Below are positions 49,403 through 59,040 of a stretch of 64,000 nt of DNA, piece by piece. Origin of the DNA: Marinomonas pontica (GTDB lineage Bacteria; Pseudomonadota; Gammaproteobacteria; Pseudomonadales; Marinomonadaceae). The stretch is taken from contig NZ_JAODTL010000045.1 in assembly GCF_026191375.1 (NCBI RefSeq), positions 1 through 64,000 on the forward strand. Direction: 5' to 3'. Under the pieces are notes generated by a model. That model had not been told where the DNA came from and did not search any database. It saw only the letters and a list, made by a program, of their open reading frames with translations. Position 1 is the first letter of the stretch, and every line of letters starts with the position of its first letter. The translations under genes were made by a program, and so were the position numbers.

Positions 49403-52400
49403 ATGTATTGGTTACTGCGAAAGCTGATTCTTGTTGTTTTTTGGGGGGCGGTTACTTTTTCAGCGCTGCTTGCTGTATTTGCTTTGGGTGTCGGGCAGCT
49501 ATTTCCTTACCTTGACCATTATCGTCCCCAAATAGAGAAGAATTTAGGGCAAATTGTGGGTTACCCAGTCACTCTTGCTGGCATTGATGGCCGTCTTGAG
49601 GGAGTTGATCCTACGGTCTCTGTAAGTGGGTTTGAGCTGTCGGCTGGTGGCCAGTCAGCGATAGTTATTGATGAAATGCGGGTGCGTCTTGACACCGTAA
49701 AATCATTACTGACATTGAGCCCTCAGTTTACCTATATTCGATTCGTTCGACCTTATGTTGGGTTGCAAGAAGCAGAGGGGCAGTGGCGGCTAAAAGGCGC
49801 TACTCCTTCACGCAACGTACGTAACGAGGTAGGTGTCGAACGTGTTTTAGACTACTTGTCAGCTCAGCGTAATTTTTCAATTTATGATGCCAAAATAGCG
49901 CTGGATAGCGAACAATTTGGTGAGCATTCATTACGCATTCCTCATATCTACATCTTTCAAAAAGCCTATGAATCCCTTTTAACATCGACTCTGTTTCTAG
50001 ACGATGGGGCTTCGCCTTTCCAAATAAGTGCTCGTATTGATCAGGGACGCAGTTTGCTTGGTAATTATCGGGTCAAAGCGTCTTTAAATGCCCCTTTTAT
50101 GACTTTGCCTGTCAGTCGTTACCTTGCAACCAATGACTATAACTTGGAATCAATAAGCTTCGGTGGTGATGTCTGGTTGGATGCATTTATTGGTAAAGAA
50201 GTGGAGGTGCGAGCTGAGTCTGCACGTTTCGCTTTTACGTTTGCAGACGGAGAACGATACGACGCAACCTCTTCTATAAAGTTACGCTATTCTCAACAGC
50301 GTCCTAGTGTGCGGATGGATGTTCACAACATGACTATTGCGGATGAAGTAGGCACTCAGTCAGCCATTAATTGGGTGTTTGATTGGTCATCTGTAACAAA
50401 TCGCTCGGTGGTCCGTTTTGATCAAGCTGACCTTGGGTTGGCGCACAAAATTGCTAACCATTTTTTGCCTGAAGACTCTAATGCGAGTCGCATATTGAAT
50501 GGATTGAACCCTACTGGAGCCGCAAAAAATGGCAGTGTTCAATTAACGAATAGCAGTGACGGTCTTTCTTTTCAGTTTTTAAGCAATTTGTACGGGGCCG
50601 CCATTGATGATTATAACGGAATCCCTAAAGCCGATAATATTAATGGTGTGTTTAGTTTGTCGGATGACGCTGGTTATATCGATTTTCGAGGCAGCCACAG
50701 TCAGTTGGGCTTTGCGACGGTATATGACGAGTCGTGGTTAACGGACGCGCTGTCTGGTTATGTGAGTTGGCAGCAGCAACAGGATATCTTTTTGGTTAGT
50801 GGTCGTGATTTGTCAGTGCGTCGTAATAATGCAGACATTAGTGCTGGCTTTCGTTTGGAAGTGAGGAAGGACGCACCAGATTGGCTGGCTTTGGATTTGC
50901 ATGGGCAAAACCTGTCTGTCGATGAGCGTATGACGTATTTACCACCTAGGGCACTTGATGATTCAATAATGTCTTGGCTGGCGGGGGCTTTTCCTAACTC
51001 TGGCGACATAACTGAAGTGGATGTCTTGGTTCAAAGTGAATTGTCTGAAGGTGCTTCGCCGCATGTTCGCGTAAAAATGGCGCTGCAAAATACAGATGTA
51101 TCTTTTGATAAAGATTGGCCGGTTGCACAAAGCGTCAATGGTGAGTTTGCTTTGGATGACTCAGGTGTCAAAGTGGTTGTGGATTCGGCGCTTTGGCAAG
51201 ATGTGTCTGTCAATAATTTAACGGTGGCTGTTCCCATTACAGGCGGAGTGGCTAACTGGTTGAACATCACTGGTGGAATTGATGATGACGCCTCCAAAAT
51301 ACTGTCGACATTAAAATCGACACCACTGGTAGATTCCGTGCTTTCTCCTTTCACGAACTGGACGTTAGGAGGAAAAGTGAGTGGGGATTTTGATCTTGCC
51401 ATTCCTTTCTCTTCAGACATGCAGCCTAAGGTTCGGTTGCTTGTTAACTTCAATGATAATCCATTGCAGATAGGCGATCTGGATCTAAATGGTCAAATCA
51501 ATGACGGGCGTTTGCAATTTAGTTCTGGGCAGGGAATTACCAACACCGAATTTGACATTCAGGCATTAGGAGGGGTGTCTCATTTGGCGCTGACTTCTTC
51601 TGTGACCTCAGATGGTGGTATGGCGATTCAAGGGGAACTTGCAGGAAAGGTAGGGCTGAAAGAAACCTTAACATGGCGGCAAGCAGGCAATGAGGCCGTA
51701 GCCCGTGTGTCTGGTTTGGTGGAATACACAGGCTCACTTGCTGTCAACCAGTCACAAAGTGGTCAGGTTGATCTGATCATCAACAGTGATTTGTTAGGTG
51801 GGCAAATAGATTTACCTGAGCCCATTGGTAAAGGACCTGCTGAGCAAAAAGACCTGCAAGTTAAAGTTAGGCAGCATGAAAAAGATATCGTTATTGATGC
51901 AGATTATGGGACCTTTTCTAAAGCCAGATTGTTGTTGCAAAATAGTGCTTTTGTTGGGGGCGAGCTTGTATTAAGTGCCAGTCAAGACAAAAACTTGAAT
52001 GCCACTATTCCAAATGGCTTGGTTGTCAGTGGAGACTTTGATCGTATTCTTGTCCAAAATTGGCAGTCAGTTATCGCTGATTTTTCAAATGCATCAAATG
52101 CTTCTGACGCTGTGGAGATTCCCTCCTTACCAGCTTGGTTGAGTAAGGTCGACCTAATCGTTGATGAGGTTGTCGTTAACCCTAGTAACACCTGGCATAA
52201 CTTCAAAGTATCCTACAGTGCGGCAACGGATAAGCCGCTGTTTGTTAGCTCAGATGAAGTCAATTTTTCATTCTCAAATGACGCTGGTGTTCCTAATCTT
52301 CATTTTGGCTTCTTAAGTTGGAATACAGATTCTTCTGAGGACCAAGAAGAGACCAAGGGAAAGGGCGCGCCAATTTCAGCCAAGCAAATTCCGAGTATGA

Positions 52401-53221
52401 CATTGGCTATAGACCAGCTTTATTTTAATGGAAAGCCCTACGGTGACTGGTTGTTATCTGTCGCTAGAGAGGGTGATGTCGTTAGAATTGATCCAATTTC
52501 ATCTAAATTAAAAACAGGTGATTTTAAGGGGAGTTTGTTTTGGCAAGACAGAGGGGATGCTTCTAGTGTGGAATTGACTATTGCGGCCAGTGGTGCTGAT
52601 CTTGCTGAATTGACAAAAAAATTTACTAACGACGACGCTTTTGTGTCCTCCAAGAAGTATAAAATTGATGTGGGTTTAAGCTGGAAGGGGCATCCGTTTT
52701 ATTTTGATCGCGAATCTGTATCGGGTCGGATTGGCTTCTCTGCTACCAATGGTAATTTCAGAAAAGTCGATGAATTACCTGCTTTCTTAAAAGCGTTGGG
52801 GATATTTAATATTGGTGCTTTGAGTCGTCGACTTTTGTTGGATTTTTCAGATGTTTATGAGCCTGGGTTGACATACGACGAATTCAAAGGTGTGTTGACG
52901 CTAGGTGATGGCATTCTGAAAACGGTTTCGCCTATAACCATTATCTCCCCTAGTGCTGAGCTTGTTGTTGCGGGTGAAGCCGATATTGTCAATGAAACAC
53001 TCAATGAAAAATTGACCGCCACGTTTCCTTTGACCGGTACTTTGCCGTTGGCTGGGCTAATTTGGGGGACACCACAGTTGGCTGGGCTGCTGTTTATTAC
53101 CGATAAATTGATTGGTGATCAGCTGTCGAAAGTCACCAGTGTTCAATACAAAGTGGAAGGTTCGTTCAACGATCCATTGATGACGCCAGTGCGTTACCAA
53201 CCAGTGGAGAAGTCGAAATAA
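49403..53221 (+). CDS. yhdP: YhdP-family AsmA-like protein
   Basis: 1,272 residues, full length. An N-terminal membrane helix (about 5-30) is followed by a long periplasmic region of repeated beta-strands and a C-terminal AsmA-type domain near 1080-1260. YhdP, TamB and YdbH are the AsmA-like proteins that carry phospholipids to the outer membrane. The gene is in its usual context after rng, and the next gene starts at its last base, a tight coupling (TAATG). Confidence 0.94.
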   Translation: MYWLLRKLILVVFWGAVTFSALLAVFALGVGQLFPYLDHYRPQIEKNLGQIVGYPVTLAGIDGRLEGVDPTVSVSGFELSAGGQSAIVIDEMRVRLDTVKSLLTLSPQFTYIRFVRPYVGLQEAEGQWRLKGATPSRNVRNEVGVERVLDYLSAQRNFSIYDAKIALDSEQFGEHSLRIPHIYIFQKAYESLLTSTLFLDDGASPFQISARIDQGRSLLGNYRVKASLNAPFMTLPVSRYLATNDYNLESISFGGDVWLDAFIGKEVEVRAESARFAFTFADGERYDATSSIKLRYSQQRPSVRMDVHNMTIADEVGTQSAINWVFDWSSVTNRSVVRFDQADLGLAHKIANHFLPEDSNASRILNGLNPTGAAKNGSVQLTNSSDGLSFQFLSNLYGAAIDDYNGIPKADNINGVFSLSDDAGYIDFRGSHSQLGFATVYDESWLTDALSGYVSWQQQQDIFLVSGRDLSVRRNNADISAGFRLEVRKDAPDWLALDLHGQNLSVDERMTYLPPRALDDSIMSWLAGAFPNSGDITEVDVLVQSELSEGASPHVRVKMALQNTDVSFDKDWPVAQSVNGEFALDDSGVKVVVDSALWQDVSVNNLTVAVPITGGVANWLNITGGIDDDASKILSTLKSTPLVDSVLSPFTNWTLGGKVSGDFDLAIPFSSDMQPKVRLLVNFNDNPLQIGDLDLNGQINDGRLQFSSGQGITNTEFDIQALGGVSHLALTSSVTSDGGMAIQGELAGKVGLKETLTWRQAGNEAVARVSGLVEYTGSLAVNQSQSGQVDLIINSDLLGGQIDLPEPIGKGPAEQKDLQVKVRQHEKDIVIDADYGTFSKARLLLQNSAFVGGELVLSASQDKNLNATIPNGLVVSGDFDRILVQNWQSVIADFSNASNASDAVEIPSLPAWLSKVDLIVDEVVVNPSNTWHNFKVSYSAATDKPLFVSSDEVNFSFSNDAGVPNLHFGFLSWNTDSSEDQEETKGKGAPISAKQIPSMTLAIDQLYFNGKPYGDWLLSVAREGDVVRIDPISSKLKTGDFKGSLFWQDRGDASSVELTIAASGADLAELTKKFTNDDAFVSSKKYKIDVGLSWKGHPFYFDRESVSGRIGFSATNGNFRKVDELPAFLKALGIFNIGALSRRLLLDFSDVYEPGLTYDEFKGVLTLGDGILKTVSPITIISPSAELVVAGEADIVNETLNEKLTATFPLTGTLPLAGLIWGTPQLAGLLFITDKLIGDQLSKVTSVQYKVEGSFNDPLMTPVRYQPVEKSK

Positions 53222-54054
53222 TGGATTCTTTGAAAATAGCCGCAATACAATTGACGAGTACTCAAGATTGGTTGGTCAATATTAATGAAGTGGAGCGGTT
53301 GGTTGGTTTGGCTGTCAGGGACGGCGCGCGTTTGGTTGTTTTGCCTGAGAATGTCTTTCTTTTTGATGGGAAGCGCATGCGAACGTTAGCGGAATCGGAT
53401 GATCAGTCAACGATTTTTGAAAGGGTGTCTGTTTTAGCAAAAAAATACGGTATTTATCTTGTGGTTGGCTCTCATCCGTCAGCTTTTCGTCCAGATGGAC
53501 GTTTGGTCCCAGATGGACGGGTAAGGCAAAGTTGTTGGGTAATTGATCCAGTAGGGCAGATCGTAGAGAGGTATGACAAAATTCACCTTTTTGATGTCAC
53601 TGTGGATGACAAAGCGGCCTCTTATAAAGAGTCGGATGTGATCGAAAAGGGAGAGTTGGCGTTAAAAACGGTGGATGTTGACGGTTTTAAGGTGGGTTTA
53701 AGTGTCTGCTATGATTTAAGATTTCCTGAACTATATCGAGCGCTGACTGAGTTAGGTGCAGAAGTCCTACTCGTTCCTGCTGCGTTTACTTATGTGACAG
53801 GACGAGCTCATTGGCACACACTTTTAGCGGCGCGTGCAATAGAAAATCAATGCTATGTTCTGGGGGTGGGGCAATGTGGTTGGCACAATTCAACTCGTCA
53901 CACCTATGGCAATAGTGCTCTCTATTCACCTTTTGGGGAGTCTCTTGATAGACTACAAGAAGAGTCTGGGTATTTTGTGCATGAAATGAAAAAGCAGGCT
54001 ATTGAAGATTGTCGGACAAAAATGCCCTGTTTTTCCCATCGTAGATTACTTTAA
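53221..54054 (+). CDS. Nitrilase-superfamily carbon-nitrogen hydrolase (Nit1-like)
   Basis: 277 residues. The Glu-Lys-Cys triad is visible: LPEN near 42, KIHLFD near 121, SVCYDLRFPELY near 162. This subgroup includes deaminated glutathione amidase. The gene usually lies between yhdP and tldD. Here it is followed by a terminator and the convergent darP gene, and tldD is absent at this place. Confidence 0.92.
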   Translation: MDSLKIAAIQLTSTQDWLVNINEVERLVGLAVRDGARLVVLPENVFLFDGKRMRTLAESDDQSTIFERVSVLAKKYGIYLVVGSHPSAFRPDGRLVPDGRVRQSCWVIDPVGQIVERYDKIHLFDVTVDDKAASYKESDVIEKGELALKTVDVDGFKVGLSVCYDLRFPELYRALTELGAEVLLVPAAFTYVTGRAHWHTLLAARAIENQCYVLGVGQCGWHNSTRHTYGNSALYSPFGESLDRLQEESGYFVHEMKKQAIEDCRTKMPCFSHRRLL

Positions 54055-54060
54055 TAAAAA

Positions 54061-54091
54061 CCCTTGTTTACAACATATAGCTAAACAAGGG
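54061..54091 (-). terminator. Intrinsic terminator at the end of the darP operon
   Basis: CCCTTGTTTA (54061-54070) pairs with TAAACAAGGG (54082-54091), loop 11 nt, followed on the minus strand by TTTTTATT. It also lies just after the nitrilase stop on the plus strand. Confidence 0.85.
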
Positions 54092-54118
54092 CTTCATAAC
54101 GGGTTATTTTGGATTGAG

Positions 54119-54655
54119 TTAGTCTTTTAGCCCGAGTCTTTTTTCTTCTACTTCACGCAAAAAGCGAAACAGTTTTTTGCGGTTTGTTGTATTTGCGCCT
54201 TGGGATACTTCTTTTTGAGATTGACGAATCAGCTGTCTGAGCAATTGAATGTCTTCAATCTCTGGGTTTTCATCTAGGTATTGAGACAGAACCTCTTTGC
54301 TGTTTTCGCCAATCAATGCATCACGTTTAAGTTCTAGCTGATGGAACAGTTTGTTGTAAGCGGCAGAGGTGGTGTCAAAAAGTGCAACACGGTGCGCGAT
54401 GGCTTCATGATCTTCTGTGCGCATTACTTTGCCAATGTATTGCAAATGTCTTCTCATTGCTTCGTGCTGCTTTATGCGGCCAGCTTCAACAAATGCTTCA
54501 CGTAATGTGTCAGACATTTCTACTTTTTTAAGTTGGTTTTTGCTTAAGCCTAGTAGCTTTTTGCCAAGATCTTGTAAGGCTTCCATTTCACGCTTGATCT
54601 GGGTTTTGCTTTTAGGGATATCTTCTTCGTTTTCAAATTGATCAAAGTCTGTCAT
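54119..54655 (-). CDS. darP: Ribosome-associated protein DarP (YjgA)
   Basis: 178 residues, highly charged and helical. The N-terminal acidic stretch and KTQIKREMEALQDLGKKLL are typical of the DUF615/YjgA family, which associates with late 50S precursors. Lies 6 bp after mgtE in the same direction. Last gene of the minus-strand run from rpoN. Confidence 0.93.
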   Translation of the reverse strand: MTDFDQFENEEDIPKSKTQIKREMEALQDLGKKLLGLSKNQLKKVEMSDTLREAFVEAGRIKQHEAMRRHLQYIGKVMRTEDHEAIAHRVALFDTTSAAYNKLFHQLELKRDALIGENSKEVLSQYLDENPEIEDIQLLRQLIRQSQKEVSQGANTTNRKKLFRFLREVEEKRLGLKD

Positions 54656-54661
54656 GGGAAC

Positions 54662-56014
54662 CTATATTAAAAAAATAGTAGCTAGACCAAGGAAGGAAAG
54701 AAATCCAATAACATCGGTCACGGTTGTTAAAATAACGCTGCCAGCAAGGGCAGGGTCGATACCAATCTTTTTCAAAAAAATTGGCAGGAGTGTACCAGTG
54801 GTTGCTGCAAATAGCAGGTTTATTATGGTGGCGCCTGCAATGATATAGGCAATCTTTATGTTGTCAAACCAAAGTGCGGTGAGTGCGGCAATCACTGTTG
54901 CCCACAATAGTCCATTTAAAAGCCCTACAATCAGCTCTCTATTAAGCAGCCAGCGCGTGTTTGTGGAGCCTATCTGGTTAAGGGCAATGCCTCGGATGAC
55001 AAGGGTCAATACCTGAGATCCAGCAATTCCTCCCATGCTGGCAACGATGGGCATTAGGATAGCGAGCGCGACCACTTGGTCAAGCGTGTTCTGGAATAAT
55101 CCAATGACATAAGAGGCGATGAACGCGGTAATAAGGTTAATTCCAAGCCAAACGGCCCGGCGTTTGGTGGTTTTCATTATTGGGGAAAAGGTGTCTTCAT
55201 CGTCATCAAGCCCCGCCATGCTTAACATAGAATGTTCGGCTTCATCACGAATTACGTCAACCACGTCATCGATGGTAATACGCCCTAGCAGTTTTCTGCT
55301 TGCTCCGTCGATAACGGGAGCGGAGACAAGGTCCATTTTTTCAAAAAGCTGCGCCACTTCGCTCGCAGGGGTTTCCGCATTGATAACCGTGAATTCGGTT
55401 TCCATAATGTCGCGTACGGTTGCGTTTACATCAGAAACTAACAATTTTGTCAGCGGCAGTGTGCCTAAAAGTTTGTCCGAACGACTCACAACCAGTAGGT
55501 TGTCGGTCATATCAGGCAAGGTTGAGTGTCTGCGTAGGTAGCGAAAGACGAGATCGACAGTGATGTTTGGACGAATCGTAATCGTGTCCGTATTCATCAG
55601 GCCGCCGGCAGAATCTTCTGAGTAGCTTAGAAGCGCTTCTACTCTGGTTCTGTCTTGCGTTGTCATGGAAGCAAGAACTTCTTTTACAACTTTTTCAGGT
55701 AGGTGCTGTAAAAGGTCAGCGAGGTCATCGCTTTCAAAGTGTTCAGAGACGGCAATAAGGCGCTCAGTGTCCATATTTTTCATGAACTGAACACCAATAT
55801 CTTCACTAAGATATTGTAATACTTCGCCTTCGTTTTTTGCTTCTATGAGCTCCCAGAGCAGTTTACGCTCTTTGGGAGGGGAGGATTCTAGTAAGCGAGC
55901 GACATCTTGTGCAGGTAAAGCACCGTTAAGCAGATAACGGATTTGCATGGTAGCGCCCGATTCAAGGGATTCGGTCACTGTTTGCAAATGATTTAGGGTG
56001 CTTTGTTCTGGCAT
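54662..56014 (-). CDS. mgtE: Magnesium transporter MgtE
   Basis: 450 residues from the ATG at 56014. An N-terminal superhelical domain (about 10-120), two CBS domains (about 130-250) and five membrane helices (about 280-450) are clear. The conserved channel segment PIVASMGGIAGSQ is near 338-350. MgtE is a magnesium channel gated by cytoplasmic Mg2+. A start at 56038 would overlap npr by 17 nt and is less likely. Confidence 0.95.
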   Translation of the reverse strand: MPEQSTLNHLQTVTESLESGATMQIRYLLNGALPAQDVARLLESSPPKERKLLWELIEAKNEGEVLQYLSEDIGVQFMKNMDTERLIAVSEHFESDDLADLLQHLPEKVVKEVLASMTTQDRTRVEALLSYSEDSAGGLMNTDTITIRPNITVDLVFRYLRRHSTLPDMTDNLLVVSRSDKLLGTLPLTKLLVSDVNATVRDIMETEFTVINAETPASEVAQLFEKMDLVSAPVIDGASRKLLGRITIDDVVDVIRDEAEHSMLSMAGLDDDEDTFSPIMKTTKRRAVWLGINLITAFIASYVIGLFQNTLDQVVALAILMPIVASMGGIAGSQVLTLVIRGIALNQIGSTNTRWLLNRELIVGLLNGLLWATVIAALTALWFDNIKIAYIIAGATIINLLFAATTGTLLPIFLKKIGIDPALAGSVILTTVTDVIGFLSFLGLATIFLI

Positions 56015-56021
56015 CTGAACG

Positions 56022-56291
56022 TTACTCGTCTTCACCAAAGCGATTATTAATCAGCTCAATGATGGCTTCAATGGCTTCTTTTTCGTCGTCACCATTGGTT
56101 TTAATGCGTATTTCTGTGCCTTTTCCCGCCGCAAGCATCATCATTGCCATGATGCTTTTTCCATCTACGTTGCGACCATCTTTTTCGATGGTGATGTCGC
56201 AAGAAAAGCGTGTAGTGGTTTCGATGAGTTTGCCGGCGGCACGAGCATGCAAGCCCAGCTTATTTATTATGACGATAGACTCTTCCTGCAT
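56022..56291 (-). CDS. ptsO: Phosphocarrier NPr (HPr-like, nitrogen PTS)
   Basis: 89 residues. GLHARAAGKL carries the phospho-accepting His15, and the regulatory Ser lies in KSIMAMMML near 46. It hands phosphate from EI-Ntr to EIIA-Ntr (PtsN), encoded just upstream. Normally rapZ separates ptsN and npr; here the genes are 9 bp apart. Confidence 0.95.
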   Translation of the reverse strand: MQEESIVIINKLGLHARAAGKLIETTTRFSCDITIEKDGRNVDGKSIMAMMMLAAGKGTEIRIKTNGDDEKEAIEAIIELINNRFGEDE

Positions 56292-56300
56292 ACGCCGTAC

Positions 56301-56750
56301 CTATATTAGTGTGTTAAAAATAGTAAATAACTCTTCGTTATTGTTTGCAGTTCGCAATTTGTCTAGCGCCTCTGAAGACTGTGCTAATTCGGCAATTTGC
56401 GCCAGAGTAGCAAGGTGTTGGTCGCATTCATGAGGAGGAACGATAAGCGCAAAGATCAGATCAACCGCTCTTTTGTCGATGGCATCGAAGTCGACTGGCG
56501 TTTGCAGTGACATCACGACGATGGCAGTGTGATTGGCTGACTCTAGTCGACAATGGGGAATCGCTATGCCATTGCCAATACCTGTGCTTCCGAGTTTTTC
56601 ACGGCCAAGTAAGGCATCGTAGACAGCTTCGTTGTTGCAATGTAGACGATTTGAAGCGACTTCGGCAATGCTTTCTAAAACGCGTTTTTTACTAACGATA
56701 TCTTGTTTAGCAAGAACTAGGTCTGCTTTTAATAATGATTTCAATGACAT
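56301..56750 (-). CDS. ptsN: PTS EIIA-Ntr component PtsN
   Basis: 149 residues. The phospho-accepting His lies in IPHCRLE near 66, within the GIGNGIAIPHCRLE pattern. PtsN tunes potassium uptake, nitrogen and envelope stress responses through its phosphorylation state. In most relatives hpf stands between rpoN and ptsN; here only 17 bp separate rpoN from ptsN. Confidence 0.95.
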   Translation of the reverse strand: MSLKSLLKADLVLAKQDIVSKKRVLESIAEVASNRLHCNNEAVYDALLGREKLGSTGIGNGIAIPHCRLESANHTAIVVMSLQTPVDFDAIDKRAVDLIFALIVPPHECDQHLATLAQIAELAQSSEALDKLRTANNNEELFTIFNTLI

Positions 56751-56767
56751 GATAAAATGGTTTCCGT

Positions 56768-58238
56768 TTAGATCAGTCGTTTTCGTTCATTGGAAGGAGG
56801 GATATTCATCGCCTCACGATATTTGGCTACCGTTCGTCTGGCAACCTGTATGCCTTGGTCTGCCAAAATGGCAGCGAGTTTATTGTCGCTTAATGGTTTT
56901 TTCGCCGGTTCGTCTGAAACAAGCTTTTTGATCATGGCGCGAATGGCGGTAGAGGAACACTCTCCACCTGATGCTGTGTTTACATGGCTTGAGAAAAAGT
57001 ATTTTAGTTCAAAAATGCCTTTTGGGGTGTGCATGTATTTCTGAGTTGTCACCCTTGAAATGGTCGATTCATGCATTCCCACTTCTTCGGCCACATCGTG
57101 AAGCACCATGGGTTTCATGGCTTCTTCACCCAGTTCAAAGAAATCTATTTGTCTACTAACGATGCAGCTGGCCACTTTTAACAACGTTTCGTTTCGGCTT
57201 TGAAGGCTTTTCATGAACCACTTGGCTTCTTGAAGCGATGTTTTTATGTAAGTCGCATCTTCCGTTGTGGTGGCTGTACTCGCCATTGCAGAATACGTTT
57301 CGTTGATTTTTATGGGGGAGAGCGTCGTTGTTTAGCTCTACTTGCCAGACATCATTGCGTTTTTTGACGGACACATCAGGGATGACATAGTCTGTGTCAT
57401 CAGCGTCAATAACTGAGCCAGGTCTGGGGTTTAGTTGTTGAATTAAATGAATAACTTCTTTTAACGCTTCGTCTTTTAGTTTTGTCTTTCGGCTCAGCTG
57501 AGCGAAATCACGATTGCCTAAAAGTGGTAGGTAATGATCGATTAAATTGTAAGTGCTTTTGAATAATGGATGGCTGTGAAAGGCTTCCAATTGAACAAGT
57601 AAGCAATCTCGTAAATCGATAGAGCAAACGCCAACAGGGTCGAAGCGCTGAAGTCGGTGCTGCACAGCAATAACTTCGTCAATTTCCAGCTCTTCTAGCT
57701 CTGTACTGAGTGATTCGCAAATGTCCTCGGGTGTAATGCTTAAATACCCATCAGGCTGCACACACTCAATAATCGCGTAAGCAATTTCAATGTCTCTGTC
57801 CGACATATGGGTCAGATTCAATTGCCAAATAAGGTGGTCTTGGATGCTTTCAGCGGGTGCGTTACGGCTTTCAAAATCGCTTTCACTTTCAAAGCTATTG
57901 CTGTCGCTAACGGCAGCAGAACTTTGGTAAGTGTCATCCCAGTTACTGTCTATTGATAACTCTTCTGGTATGCTTTCTGTCCACTCAGATTCTAAACGCG
58001 CTTCTTCGCTGTTTGTTTCTATTGGTGTTTCTGTTGCAATTTTGGATTCGATGCTTGCTTGAGTATCACTGTTCGTATGTTCTTCGTCATCGAGCTCAAG
58101 AAGTGGATTGGACTCTAAAAATTCATGGATTTCTTGCTTTAAATCCAACGTAGAAAGCTGCAGCAAGCGAATGGCTTGTTGCAGTTGAGGCGTCATGGTC
58201 AGCTGTTGACCGAGTTTTAATTGCAAAGACTGCTTCAT
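56768..58238 (-). pseudogene. rpoN: rpoN (sigma-54) with a frame break
   Basis: Region I (QSLQLKLGQQLTMTPQLQQAI) begins at 58238. The frame runs correctly to a run of five C (plus-strand G5, 57314-57318), where it breaks. The rest (core-binding and DNA-binding parts, RpoN box [10 protein letters not shown], ending at 56768) reads in another frame. The total length is one base over a multiple of three. Adding two bases restores the family LPRIKIN reading, and deleting one C gives LPIKIN. The conserved Arg favours a two-base loss. If real, sigma-54 is inactive, affecting nitrogen genes and motility. Sequence error or slippage are the alternatives. Confidence 0.88.
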
Positions 58239-58313
58239 AGAGCAACTCTTTTTGTTTGAATGAATTGGAACGAGTTGTGCATACTACTCCCTTTCTACAG
58301 CAATGATAAGGGG

Positions 58314-59040
58314 TTACAGGCGGAAGTCGTCGCCTAAATAGACCTTTTTTACCTGTTCATTGTTGATGACCGTACTCGCGTCACCAGAAGCAATGATGTA
58401 GCCATTGCCGACAATGTAGGCTTTATCGCAGATGTCGAGTGTTTCTCTGACGTTGTGATCTGTGATTAGAACGCCAATTCCACTCTCTTGTAGGTGTTTT
58501 ATTATGAGCTTGATGTCGCCAACTGAAATAGGGTCTACACCAGCAAAAGGTTCATCAAGCAGTATGAATTTTGGGTTCATGGCAAGTGCTCTGGCAATCT
58601 CCACCCGACGTCTTTCGCCACCGGAGAGCGCCATCCCAAGGTTGGTGCGGATGTGGGTGATGTGAAACTCTTCGAGAAGTTCTTCAAGCCTTGCTTTTTG
58701 ATCGTCTTTACTTAGCTCTTTGCGCGTTTCAAGGATGGCCAAAATGTTGTCTTCAACAGACATTTTACGAAAAATGGACGCTTCTTGAGGTAAGTAGCCA
58801 ATGCCTTTTTGGGCACGAGTGTGCATGGCATCGTGGGTGATGTCGTGGCCATCGATAAAGATACCACCCGCATCATTAGCCACCATGCCAACGATCATGT
58901 AAAAGCATGTGGTTTTTCCTGCGCCATTGGGGCCGAGCAAGCCGACGGCTTGGCCGGACTCTACTGAGATAGAAACGTCTTTTACGACTTTTTCTTTTTT
59001 TGTAGCTTTTAGCAAGGTGCTTTGCTTCTAGTAAGGCCAT
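58314..59040 (-). CDS. lptB: LPS export ABC transporter ATP-binding protein LptB (frame break near start)
   Basis: ATG at 59040 directly after the lptA stop gives [15 protein letters not shown], the normal LptB start. The frame then breaks at a run of seven A (plus-strand T7, 58995-59001). Removing one A restores ...[13 protein letters not shown], which has the family length. After the break all motifs are intact: [10 protein letters not shown]-loop [32 protein letters not shown]. Without repair only a TTG at 59015 with no ribosome site would start a protein lacking strand 1. LptB powers LPS extraction and is normally essential. A one-base error or polymerase slippage is therefore more likely than true loss. 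Confidence 0.88.

Noticed and set aside
57156-57313. C-terminal part of the frame that continues after the rpoN break
   Set aside because: Residues after the five-C run have no RpoN likeness; they are out-of-frame read-through up to the stop at 57156.
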